From: an uncultured Elioraea sp.
Lineage (GTDB): Bacteria > Pseudomonadota > Alphaproteobacteria > Acetobacterales > Acetobacteraceae
Direction: 5' to 3'
Assembly: GCA_937995555.1 (NCBI GenBank)
Contig: CALKJX010000196.1
Coordinates: 1 to 13,468, forward strand
DNA: 13,468 bases
Shown piece after piece: positions 7,279 to 13,468 of the stretch (position 1 is the first letter of the stretch; each line of letters opens with the position of its first letter). Below the pieces are notes generated by a model. The model did no database searches and was not told where the DNA came from. It saw only the letters and a list, made by a program, of their open reading frames with translations. The translations under genes and the position numbers were made by a program.

Positions 7279-8456
7279 ATGCTCCGGCGCTATCTGCTGG
7301 CGGTCGCGGCCCTGCTGCCGCTCGCGCTGCCCGTCGCCGCCCAGGCCCGGGGCGAGCTGATCGTCGCGAAACGGAGCTTCGAGATCCCGTCCTTCACAAC
7401 GCGCGCGGGCGCCGCCGAGCCGAACCTGCGCATCGTCTACCAGACCGCGGGGACGCTGAACGCCGCCGGCGACCATGCCGTGCTGATCGCGCATTTCTTC
7501 TCCGGCAACAGGCATGCCTTCGGCCGCTACGGCGCCGGCCAGCCGGCGGGCTACCGGGGCGCCATCATCGGCCCCGGCAAGCCGATCGACACACCGACCG
7601 GTACTTCGTGGTCAGCGCCGACACGCCGTTGAACCTGAACACCGGCGACCGGAACACCATCACCACCGGCCCCGCGACGGTGAACCCTGCGACCGGCCGG
7701 CCCTGGGGCTTGGCGTTCCCGGTGTTCTCGATCCGCGACTTCGTCGAGACGCAGAAGGCGCTGCTCGACCATCTCGGCGTGCGCCGGCTGGCGCTGGTCG
7801 CCGGCGCCTCCATGGGCGCGCTCCAGACCATCGAGTGGGCGGTCGCGTATCCGGACATGGTCGCGCACGCCATGCCGGTGATTGGCACCGACCGGGTGGA
7901 TGCCTGGATCATCGGCTGGCTGGACATCTGGGCCGCGCCGATCCGGCTCGATCCGAACGGGAAGGGCGGCGACTACTATGGCGGGCCGGCGCCGGTCGCG
8001 GGTCTCGCCGAGGCGTCGAGAATCGTCACCCATCACGCGCGCGACCGGCCCTGGGCCGACACGATCGGCGTGCAGCCCGCCGAGGGTCAGGATCCGCGGC
8101 GTTCCGTGACCGGGCGGTTCGCGATCGAGAGGTGGCTCGACGATGCGGCGACCGCGCGTGCCCGCAGCTCGGATGCGAACCACTTCCTCTACCTCATCCG
8201 CGCCAATCGGCTCTTCCTCGAGGGGGACGAGAACCCGGAGGCCGCGCTCGCGCGGTCCCGCGCGCGCTGGCTGGTGGTGCCGAGCGTCTCCGACCGGGTG
8301 TTCCCGATCGAGCACAACCGGCGCCTGGCCGCCACGCTGAAGGCGCAGGGACGGCAGGTGGAGGTCGCGGAACTGTCGGGGCCGCGCGGCCACCTGGAGG
8401 GTGTGGTGTCGATGGCGAAGGTCAGCGATGCGATCCGCCGCCTGACGGCGGAGTGA
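7279..8456 (+). pseudogene. Secreted MetX-like alpha/beta fold hydrolase, interrupted by a frameshift near 7589-7595
   Basis: Two frames together encode one protein. The first (from ATG 7279, with GGGAGGA at 7264-7270 as ribosome binding site) gives a signal peptide, MLRRYLLAVAALLPLALPVAAQA, then a homoserine O-acetyltransferase-like N-terminus through GPGKPIDT; it then meets a stop at 7630-7632. The second frame continues the family sequence with DRYFVVSADTPLNLNT to the stop at 8456. Removing 2 nt from the (AC)3 tract at 7589-7594 restores the family pattern GPGKPIDTDRYFVV and a 391-residue product. The second part holds the nucleophile elbow G-A-S-M-G (Ser codon at 7809-7811), a SDRVFP acid motif and a RGHLEG histidine, so the Ser-Asp-His triad is intact. 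The signal peptide makes it periplasmic or secreted, unlike cytoplasmic MetX, so it is probably not a methionine enzyme. It may be a true mutation or a sequencing/assembly error; a GTG at 7608 could start the second part. Confidence 0.8.
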
Positions 8457-8464
8457 GGGCTCGT

Positions 8465-8490
8465 GCGGGGCTTGCGCGCGCGGGCCCCGC
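8465..8490 (+). terminator. GC-rich hairpin after the hydrolase gene, without a T-run
   Basis: GCGGGGC (8465-8471) pairs perfectly with GCCCCGC (8484-8490) around a 12-nt loop, beginning 8 nt after the stop codon at 8456. No T-tract follows, so it is at best a transcript-end stabiliser or a weak intrinsic terminator before the tRNA. Confidence 0.3.
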
Positions 8491-8501
8491 CTCGCATCAC
8501 T

Positions 8502-8597
8502 GGGGCCGGTGGGGCCGGTAGCTCAACGGTCAGAGCGGGCCGCTCATAACGGCTTGGTTGCGGGTTCAAGTCCTGCCCGGCCCACCATCCCGGCCCC
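8502..8597 (+). repeat. Outer inverted repeat and tandem copy of the tRNA acceptor strand
   Basis: The 9-mer GGGGCCGGT occurs twice in tandem (8502-8510 and 8511-8519), the second copy forming the 5' acceptor strand. CCGGCCCC at 8590-8597, just after the encoded CCA, is the exact reverse complement of 8502-8509. The precursor could therefore form a second 8-bp stem outside the tRNA, or the outer strands could compete with the acceptor strands. Confidence 0.6.
8512..8587 (+). tRNA. tRNA with CAU anticodon, most likely tRNA-Ile2 (lysidine type)
   Basis: A complete 76-nt cloverleaf is readable, with CCA encoded (8585-8587). The acceptor stem is GGGCCGG (8512-8518) with CCGGCCC (8577-8583), discriminator A. 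The D arm is GCTC/GAGC, and the anticodon stem GGCCG/CGGCT encloses loop CTCATAA with anticodon CAT at 8545-8547. The T arm is GCGGG-TTCAAGT-CCTGC. The full G1-C72 pair and the lack of three G-C pairs at the bottom of the anticodon stem argue against initiator tRNA-Met. C4-G69 and C5-G68, which I recall as TilS recognition pairs, and a variable/T-arm region resembling E. coli ileX favour tRNA-Ile2, whose wobble C is converted to lysidine to read AUA. Elongator tRNA-Met is the alternative. The gene is complete beyond doubt; the amino acid identity is about 75% sure. Confidence 0.93.
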
Positions 8598-8726
8598 GTT
8601 CAGCCCGTATCGCCAGGCGAGACATCGCGTGCGGAGGCGGGTCGCGGTTACGCGTTGCCAGTCGGTGGGACGGCTAAGATGTGGGATGGAACAAGGCGAT
8701 CATCAGGCCGCCCTGAAACCCGAGGC

Positions 8727-8735
8727 AGGAGGAGG
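8727..8735 (+). promoter_or_regulatory. Ribosome binding site fixing the MetOD1 protein start
   Basis: AGGAGGAGG ends 10 nt before the ATG at 8746. It supports this start over the in-frame ATG at 8686, which has no clear Shine-Dalgarno and would add 20 low-conservation residues. Confidence 0.7.
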
Positions 8736-8745
8736 CTGTGCCGGC

Positions 8746-9267
8746 ATGCCCGACCGTACCGTTGCCGATGTCCCGGTGACCCTCGACCGTGATGTCTTCC
8801 TCCGCACCCTGATCCGCGAACTGGCCGGCACCCTCGAGGACGTGGTCGGGCTCGCGGAGGCCGAGGGCTACATCAGCGTGGTCGGCGTCGGCATCGGCGA
8901 GCTGATCGACGGGCAGTACAAGGCCGCGCTCGCGACCCCGCGTCTCGACCGGGCGCAGGTGCGCGACGTGCTGGTCGATCTCAAGCGCCGGATCCAGGGC
9001 GATTTCTACGTGATCGAGGAGTCGGCGGACCGCATCGTGCTGGGCAATCGCGCCTGCCCGTTCGGCGACAAGGTGATCGGGCGGACGTCGATGTGCATGA
9101 TGACCTCCAACGTGTTCGGCTTCATCGCCGCCGAGAATCTCGGCTACGCCAAGGTGGAGCTCCAGGAGACGATCGCGCGCGGACATCCGGGATGCCGGGT
9201 GGTGGTGCATCTGAAGCCGACCGATTCGGAGGGACGCGAGTATGTCCGGCGGACTGCCGCGGGCTGA
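8746..9267 (+). CDS. Stand-alone methanogen output domain 1 (MetOD1)-type protein, V4R-like
   Basis: The product is a 173-residue soluble protein. I recognise it as a 'methanogen output domain 1-containing protein', from the pattern FLRTLIRELAGTLEDVVG (residues 18-35), VLVDLKRRIQGDFYVIEE (75-92), then NRACPFGDKVIGR (101-113), MCMMTSNVFGFIAAENLGYA (116-135) and HPGCRVVVHLKP (147-158). This is recalled similarity, not a search. Cys104, Cys117 and Cys150 fall in the most family-like segments and resemble the cysteine-bearing core of V4R-type ligand or metal domains; metal or cofactor binding is inference. No signal peptide or membrane segment is visible. The gene overlaps the start of the downstream hybrid histidine kinase by 26 nt, so the two are very likely translationally coupled and work together, with this protein as a candidate accessory sensor or output partner. 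The biochemical function is unknown. Confidence 0.8.
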   Translation: MPDRTVADVPVTLDRDVFLRTLIRELAGTLEDVVGLAEAEGYISVVGVGIGELIDGQYKAALATPRLDRAQVRDVLVDLKRRIQGDFYVIEESADRIVLGNRACPFGDKVIGRTSMCMMTSNVFGFIAAENLGYAKVELQETIARGHPGCRVVVHLKPTDSEGREYVRRTAAG

Positions 9268-11206
9268 CGCCTGGTTCCGTGCGATCGCCTTCGCCGACCC
9301 CACGCCGACCCTGCTGGTCCGGCCGGATGGCGCGGTGGTTGCGCTCAACCCGGCGGCGCAACGCCTGATCGCGGTCGCGCCGGGGGACGACCTCGCGGCC
9401 CTGGCGAGCCCGACGGTGGCGGCGTTCCTCAGCCGCTGCTCCGGCAGCCGCGAGGGGTATTTGGCGAAGCTCGTGCTGCCGACGCGCGCGGGCCCGGGGC
9501 GGCCGTATCGCTGCGACGGTGCCCTGCTGATCCCGCCCGCGCCGGGCGGCGAGACGCTGCTGATCCTGCGGCTGCGCGAGCACGACGCGACATCGGCTAG
9601 GTTCGCGGCACTCGGCGCCAAGATCGCCGAACTGCATGCGGAAGTGAGGCGCCATGCCGGCACCGAAGCGCGGCTGCGCGCGGTGATCGAGACCGCGGTG
9701 GACGGCGTGATCCTGACCGACGCGCGCGGCACCGTGCGGGTGTTCAACAAGGCCTGCGAGCGGCTGTTCGGCTACAGCGCCGAGGAGGTGATCGGCCAGA
9801 ACGTGCGCATGCTGATGCCGCCGCCGTTCCGCGACGACCACGACCGCCATATCGACACCTACCATCGCACGGGGCAGAAACGGATCATCGGCATCAGTCG
9901 AGAGGTGATCGGCCAGCGCAAGGACGGCACGACCTTCCCGATGCAGCTCTCGGTCGGCGAGGCGCGCCAGGATGACGAGCCCGCCTTCGTCGGCATCTTC
10001 CATGACCTCACGGCGCGCAAGCGCATGGAAGAACAGTTGCTCCAGGCGCAGAAGATGGAGGCGGTCGGCCAGTTGTCGGGCGGCATCGCGCACGACTTCA
10101 ACAATCTGCTGACCGTGATCCTCGGCAGCGCGGAGACGTTGGAGGAAAAGCTCAGGGCGCGGCCCGATCTCAGGCACCACGCCGACCTGATCCAGCGCGC
10201 GGGCGAGCGCGGCGCCGAGTTGACCAGGCGCCTGCTGGCCTTCGGTCGCCGGCAGATGCTGCGCCCGGCCGAGATCGACTGCAACGCACTCCTGGAGTCG
10301 ATGGCGACCCTGCTGCGCCGGACTCTGCGCGAGGATGTCGAGCTCCAGATGCAGCCTGACCCGGAGCTCTGGGGCGCGATCGCCGATGCCGGGCAGCTCG
10401 AATCCGCGGTGTTGAACCTCGCGCTGAACGCGCAGGACGCCATGCCCGGAGGCGGGCGGATCACCATCACCACTGCCAACGCCCCGCTCGACCAGCGCTA
10501 TGCAGAGTCCCATCTGGAGGTGAAGGCAGGACCGTATGTGATGATCGCCGTCACCGATGACGGGCAGGGCATGCCGCCCGAGGTAGTCGAGCGCGCGTTC
10601 GAGCCGTTCTTCACCACCAAGGAGGTCGGCAGGGGCAGCGGCCTCGGTCTCAGCATGGTCTATGGCTTCGTCAAGCAATCGAACGGCCATGTGTCGATCT
10701 ACAGCGAGCCCGGGCTCGGCACGACCGTGCGGATCTATCTTCCGGCCTCCGGAACGACCGAGACGGGACGCCCGCCGGAGGACGAGGGCAATGGCCCGAA
10801 CGAACTCATCCCCGTGGGCCGCGAGACGGTGCTCGTGGTCGAGGACGACGCCTTCGTGCGCGCCTACGCCATCGCGAGCCTCACGAGTCTCGGCTACCGC
10901 GTCGTGCCGGCGACGAGCGGACCGGAGGCGCTCGGCCTGCTGCAGAACGGCGAGCCGGTCGACCTGTTGTTCACCGACATCGTCATGCCGGGCGGGATGA
11001 ACGGCTGGGAGCTGGCCGCGCGCGCCCAGCGTCTGCGTCCCGGACTTCGCGTGCTGCTCACTTCGGGCTACGCCGTCGAGACGCTCGCCGCGCGAGGACG
11101 CGGCCATCCGGACATGCCGTTGCTGGACAAGCCGTACCGGAAGTCGGACCTCGCTCGGCGCGTGCGCGAGGCGCTCGCCGCGCCGCCGCTGACGGCGCCC
11201 AAGTAG
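9242..11206 (+). CDS. PAS-HisKA-HATPase-REC hybrid histidine kinase with FixL-like heme-pocket PAS
   Basis: This is a 654-residue cytoplasmic hybrid kinase with no transmembrane segment. Order: a degenerate N-terminal PAS-like region (about 12-110); a helical linker (112-142); a PAS domain (143-258); HisKA with phospho-acceptor H284 in GGIAHDFNNLL; HATPase_c with N box NLALNAQDA (392-400), G1 DDGQGM (439-444), F box FEPFFTTK (453-460) and G2 GRGSGLGLS (463-471); and a C-terminal receiver with acidic pair D535/D536, phospho-acceptor D579 in FTDIVMP, T607 and K630. All catalytic residues are present. The PAS holds H200, I215, R220 and L236 in FixL-like context (DDHDRHI, KRIIGISR, GQRKDGTTFPM), the residues that bind heme or line the oxygen pocket in FixL. 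GGAGGG at 9228-9233 precedes the ATG, inside the upstream MetOD1 gene. No DNA-binding response regulator or Hpt protein lies nearby, so the output is unknown. Confidence 0.93.
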   Translation: MSGGLPRADAWFRAIAFADPTPTLLVRPDGAVVALNPAAQRLIAVAPGDDLAALASPTVAAFLSRCSGSREGYLAKLVLPTRAGPGRPYRCDGALLIPPAPGGETLLILRLREHDATSARFAALGAKIAELHAEVRRHAGTEARLRAVIETAVDGVILTDARGTVRVFNKACERLFGYSAEEVIGQNVRMLMPPPFRDDHDRHIDTYHRTGQKRIIGISREVIGQRKDGTTFPMQLSVGEARQDDEPAFVGIFHDLTARKRMEEQLLQAQKMEAVGQLSGGIAHDFNNLLTVILGSAETLEEKLRARPDLRHHADLIQRAGERGAELTRRLLAFGRRQMLRPAEIDCNALLESMATLLRRTLREDVELQMQPDPELWGAIADAGQLESAVLNLALNAQDAMPGGGRITITTANAPLDQRYAESHLEVKAGPYVMIAVTDDGQGMPPEVVERAFEPFFTTKEVGRGSGLGLSMVYGFVKQSNGHVSIYSEPGLGTTVRIYLPASGTTETGRPPEDEGNGPNELIPVGRETVLVVEDDAFVRAYAIASLTSLGYRVVPATSGPEALGLLQNGEPVDLLFTDIVMPGGMNGWELAARAQRLRPGLRVLLTSGYAVETLAARGRGHPDMPLLDKPYRKSDLARRVREALAAPPLTAPK

Positions 11207-11344
11207 CGGCACCTCCGACGCGCCGCCGCACCTCGGCCAGGTCGAGACCGTCGCATTCGACACGCCAGCCGCCGGCAGCGGGTCCTGAAACACATCGACG
11301 AACCGCTGGAACGGCATCTGTACACCCGGCGATCCGTTGGTGAT

Positions 11345-11375
11345 CGCGGGCCGCCGCGCTGCGGGGCGGCCCGCG
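11345..11375. terminator. 11-bp GC hairpin between convergent kinase and liv genes
   Basis: CGCGGGCCGCC (11345-11355) and GGCGGCCCGCG (11365-11375) are perfect reverse complements around a 9-nt loop. It lies in the 279-nt gap (11207-11485) between the convergent hybrid kinase and livM genes, as expected for a bidirectional transcript end. There is no T-run on either side, so a classical Rho-independent mechanism is not supported. I see no convincing gene in the rest of this gap. Confidence 0.45.
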
Positions 11376-11485
11376 CGCCGATGTCCGGGCGGAGCGGCAG
11401 CGCGGCCACGGGCATCCTCATGCCCCGTCGCCACGTCATCGCTTGGCCGCGTCCGCCGGAGTTCCGGCCCCGCCTCCGGTCGGGG

Positions 11486-12505
11486 CTACCGGGCCGGCGC
11501 GGCGCGCGGCGTCGGGGCCTGCGGCGGACGGCTGGCGCGTCGGCGCTTCCAGGCCGCGACCGCATAGCCGCTGATCCCCTGCGGCATGTAGATGATGAAC
11601 AGCACAAGCAGCAGGCCGTAGATCGTGCCGTCGAGCCCGTGCACGTCGTGGCCGACCGTCACGCGCAGCGTCTCCGCCAGCAGCAGCGTGATCACCGCCC
11701 CCACGGTCGGGCCGAGCTGCACATACATCCCGCCCGCGATCACCGCGAACACGATCTGCAGCGAGATACCGATGCCCGAGACCGTCTCCGGATTGATGTA
11801 GAGCTGGTACTGCGCGTAGAGCGCGCCGCCGAGCGCGGTCATGGCGGCACTCAGCATGGTGATCGCGAGCTTCGCGCGCGTCACGTTCACGCCGACCGAG
11901 GCGGAGGCGTCCTCGTCCTCCGACGCCGCCTCCAGCGCATAGCGGAGCATCGAGCGATCGACGATCCGCCACACCCAGAGCCCGAAAAGCCAGACCGCGA
12001 GGGCCACGTGGAAGAACGTGCCGCGCTCGCCGAACTGCAGCGCGTAGAGCGAGGTGCCGCCGGCGACGCCCTCGACCGTCATGCCGAGCGAGCCGCCGGT
12101 GTGCTCGCGCAGCGCGACGATCGTCAGCCGCACCACCTCGCCGAGCGCCAGCGTGACCAGCGCGAAGTAGTGGCCGACGATGCGGAAGCGGAAGCACGGA
12201 TAGCCGATCATCAGCGCGAGCATCATGGCGAGCACGAGCGCGATCGGAATGCCGACCCAGGGTGTCAGCCCCGCCGTGTTCCAGAGCAGCGTGACCACAT
12301 AGGCGCCGACGCCGAGGAACGCGCCATGGCCGAGCGAGACCATGCCGAACCGGCCCATGATTGACCAGGCGGTGTAGATGAAGCCCCAGATCAGGATGTT
12401 GATCAGCAGGTGCAGATGGTAGTTGCCGAGGCCGGCGAAGGGCAGGGCCGCGAGCGCGGCCACGCCGAGCAGCGGCACGAGCGGCATCGCGCGCGGCTCG
12501 CTCAT
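11486..12505 (-). CDS. livM: Branched-chain amino-acid ABC transporter permease LivM
   Basis: This 339-residue inner-membrane permease forms the transport channel with LivH in a high-affinity branched-chain amino-acid (or related amide/amino-acid) importer. Length and hydrophobic pattern fit LivM, with about ten membrane segments. Visible marks are MVSLGHGAFLGVGAYVV near residues 54-70, the cytoplasmic coupling loop ending in VGVNVTRAKL, the LSAAMTALGGALYAQYQ helix, and the C-terminal LLAETLRV and YGLLLVLFIIYMPQGI segments. A basic Arg/Pro-rich tail closes the protein. The start ATG overlaps the livH stop in an ATGA arrangement (12502-12505), so translation is coupled. The coupling loop reads ASEDEDASASVGVNV rather than the more usual RDNE-x-AA-x-x-MGVN; this looks like normal variation. 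Substrate range cannot be read from sequence, since urea and short-chain amide systems use the same permease family. Confidence 0.93.
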   Translation of the reverse strand: MSEPRAMPLVPLLGVAALAALPFAGLGNYHLHLLINILIWGFIYTAWSIMGRFGMVSLGHGAFLGVGAYVVTLLWNTAGLTPWVGIPIALVLAMMLALMIGYPCFRFRIVGHYFALVTLALGEVVRLTIVALREHTGGSLGMTVEGVAGGTSLYALQFGERGTFFHVALAVWLFGLWVWRIVDRSMLRYALEAASEDEDASASVGVNVTRAKLAITMLSAAMTALGGALYAQYQLYINPETVSGIGISLQIVFAVIAGGMYVQLGPTVGAVITLLLAETLRVTVGHDVHGLDGTIYGLLLVLFIIYMPQGISGYAVAAWKRRRASRPPQAPTPRAAPAR

Positions 12506-13359
12506 CGGCTGAAAAGCCCCTGCGGCTTGACGAACATCATCACGATGAAGAAGGCGAAGGCGAGCACATAGCCCCACTCGATCTGGAAGTAGAACCCGCC
12601 GACCGAGATGAACTGTGCGAACACGAAGGCGGCGACGAAGCCGCCCGCCATGTTGCCGAGGCCGCCGAGCACGCAGATCATGAAGGTGATCGGCCCGAAG
12701 GAGAGGCCGATCGCCGGATGCACGTCGTACTGGAGCGCGAGCAGCGACGCCGCCACGCCGGCCATGCCGCCGCCGATCGCCGAGGTGGTCAGGTAGATCT
12801 TGCGTGGATTGACGCCCATCAGCGGCATGATCTCGCGGTCCTGGCTGATCGCGCGGATCGCCGTGCCGAGATAGGTGCGGGTCAGGAACAGCCACAGCAC
12901 CAGAACGCCGACGAGCGCCGTGCCGAAGGCGAGGATGCGCGCGAAGCTGAAGAACATCTCGCTCACCTCGACGATCGGCATGCGCAGGCCGAGATTGCGG
13001 AACTCGACCCCGAAGGCGAGCGTGGCGGCGGCCTGCATGAAGAACAGCACGCCGCCGGTGACGAGCAGCTGATTGATCGGCGGCGTGCCGAGCACCGGGC
13101 GGATCACCAGCTGATGCAGGGCCACGCCGCAGAGCGAGACGAGGGCGATGGCGGCCGCGATCGCGATCGGCAACGGCACGCCGTAATGCACGAACAGCCA
13201 CCATATCGTGTACATGCCGACCATCACGAGCTCGGCGTAGCAGATCCAGACGACGTCGATCACGCCGAACACCAGGTTGAGCCCGAGAGCGAGCAGGGCG
13301 AGCACGCCGCCCAGCAGCACGCCGTTGATCACCGCCTCGAGCAGGAAGATGTCGAACAC
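12502..13359 (-). CDS. livH: Branched-chain amino-acid ABC transporter permease LivH
   Basis: The 285-residue permease has the normal LivH length and begins at GTG (13359), with AGGAGGG (13365-13371) 5 nt upstream. Family marks are the N-terminal INGVLLGGVLALLALGLNLV helix with FGVIDVVWICYAELVMVG, the ISQDREIMPLMGVNPRK coupling loop, AIGGGMAGVAASLLA, the VLGGLGNMAGGF segment, and the C-terminal FFIVMMFVKPQGLF. About eight membrane helices are apparent. It pairs with LivM to form the membrane channel. The gene lies 19 nt downstream of the livF end and overlaps livM by 4 nt, so these are one operon on the minus strand. No substrate-binding protein gene is within the window. Confidence 0.94.
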   Translation of the reverse strand: MFDIFLLEAVINGVLLGGVLALLALGLNLVFGVIDVVWICYAELVMVGMYTIWWLFVHYGVPLPIAIAAAIALVSLCGVALHQLVIRPVLGTPPINQLLVTGGVLFFMQAAATLAFGVEFRNLGLRMPIVEVSEMFFSFARILAFGTALVGVLVLWLFLTRTYLGTAIRAISQDREIMPLMGVNPRKIYLTTSAIGGGMAGVAASLLALQYDVHPAIGLSFGPITFMICVLGGLGNMAGGFVAAFVFAQFISVGGFYFQIEWGYVLAFAFFIVMMFVKPQGLFSR

Positions 13360-13364
13360 GCGGT

Positions 13365-13371
13365 CCCTCCT
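13365..13371 (-). promoter_or_regulatory. Ribosome binding site of livH
   Basis: AGGAGGG on the minus strand stands 5 nt before the GTG start at 13359, in the 19-nt gap after the livF stop. It decides the GTG start. Confidence 0.8.
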
Positions 13372-13378
13372 GGCCGGC

Positions 13379-13468
13379 TCACAGCCCGAGATAGGATTGG
13401 CGGATCGCGTCGGAGGCGAGCAGCTCCTCCGACCGTCCGGAGAGCCGGATCGTTCCGACCTCCAGCAG
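13379..13468 (-). CDS. livF: Branched-chain amino-acid ABC transporter ATP-binding protein LivF, C-terminal end only
   Basis: Only the last 29 codons and the stop are inside the window; the rest lies beyond base 13468. The visible peptide reads LLEVGTIRLSGRSEELL followed by a segment ending in SYLGL. This is the usual tail of LivF-type ATPases (E-x-G-x-I-x-L-x-G, then ELL and YLG at the C-terminus). LivG ends differently as a rule, so LivF is preferred. The Walker motifs are not visible. Position directly ahead of livH and livM fits a liv operon and makes this the ATP-hydrolysing cytoplasmic subunit. Confidence 0.82.
   Translation of the reverse strand: MLEVGTIRLSGRSEELLASDAIRQSYLGL

Noticed and set aside
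8512..8587. tRNA as an integration (att) site for a genomic island
   Set aside because: No second copy of the tRNA 3' end and no integrase gene appear in the window; flanking genes look chromosomal.
8655..8680. Promoter-like TTGCCA and TAAGAT upstream of the MetOD1 gene
   Set aside because: The spacer is only 14 nt, too short for a sigma70 promoter, and the -10 match is four of six.
8509..8745. Upstream extension of the MetOD1 protein running through the tRNA (translation beginning MGPVAQRSERAAHNG)
   Set aside because: The first part is a translation of the tRNA gene, a familiar false ORF; the good ribosome binding site and family similarity place the start at 8746.
8588..8745. FNR/FixK-type box (TTGAT-N4-ATCAA) ahead of the FixL-like module
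   Set aside because: I looked because of the FixL-like PAS and found no acceptable match in this gap.
9122..11434. Long minus-strand open frame (770 codons) opposite the hybrid kinase
   Set aside because: His/Arg-rich mirror of a kinase whose motifs are complete on the plus strand.
11467..11486. Small hairpin GCCCCG/CGGGGC at the livM stop as a terminator
   Set aside because: Only 6 bp, it touches the stop codon itself and has no T-run; the 11-bp hairpin at 11345-11375 is a better transcript-end candidate.

Overview
The window is very GC-rich (about 70%) with strongly G/C-ending codons, GGAGG-type ribosome binding sites and frequent GTG starts. Together with TamB, a FixL-like PAS kinase, a LivHMF-type transporter and an AEC carrier, this suggests an alphaproteobacterium, plausibly Rhodospirillales/Acetobacteraceae. 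The placement is inferred from composition and gene families only.

Layout. (a) 1-4634, plus strand: the 3' part of a tamB-like gene (5' end outside the window), then a YjbH/GfcD-family outer-membrane protein gene; both concern the cell envelope. (b) 4714-6604, plus strand: a beta-hydroxyacid dehydrogenase and an AEC-family transporter, possibly a small organic-acid unit. (c) 6595-7149, minus strand: inorganic pyrophosphatase ppa, overlapping the transporter tail to tail by 10 nt within a palindrome. (d) 7279-8456, plus strand, divergent from ppa: a secreted MetX-like alpha/beta hydrolase broken by an apparent 2-nt insertion in an (AC)3 tract. (e) 8512-8587: a CAU-anticodon tRNA, best read as tRNA-Ile2, whose acceptor stem is echoed by an outer inverted repeat. 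(f) 8746-11206, plus strand: a stand-alone MetOD1-type protein overlapping by 26 nt a PAS-HisKA-HATPase-REC hybrid kinase whose PAS keeps the FixL heme-pocket residues. (g) 11207-11485: a non-coding gap between convergent units with a strong GC hairpin. (h) 11486-13468, minus strand: livM, livH and the 3' end of livF of a branched-chain amino-acid ABC transporter.

Most of this is ordinary chromosomal content. The best candidate for something little described is (f): a small cysteine-containing V4R-like protein translationally coupled to a probable heme-PAS hybrid kinase, with no DNA-binding regulator beside it. The frameshifted hydrolase, the doubled tRNA acceptor-stem repeat and the inverted repeat ahead of ppa are secondary points. 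No insertion sequences, CRISPR arrays or phage genes were seen.
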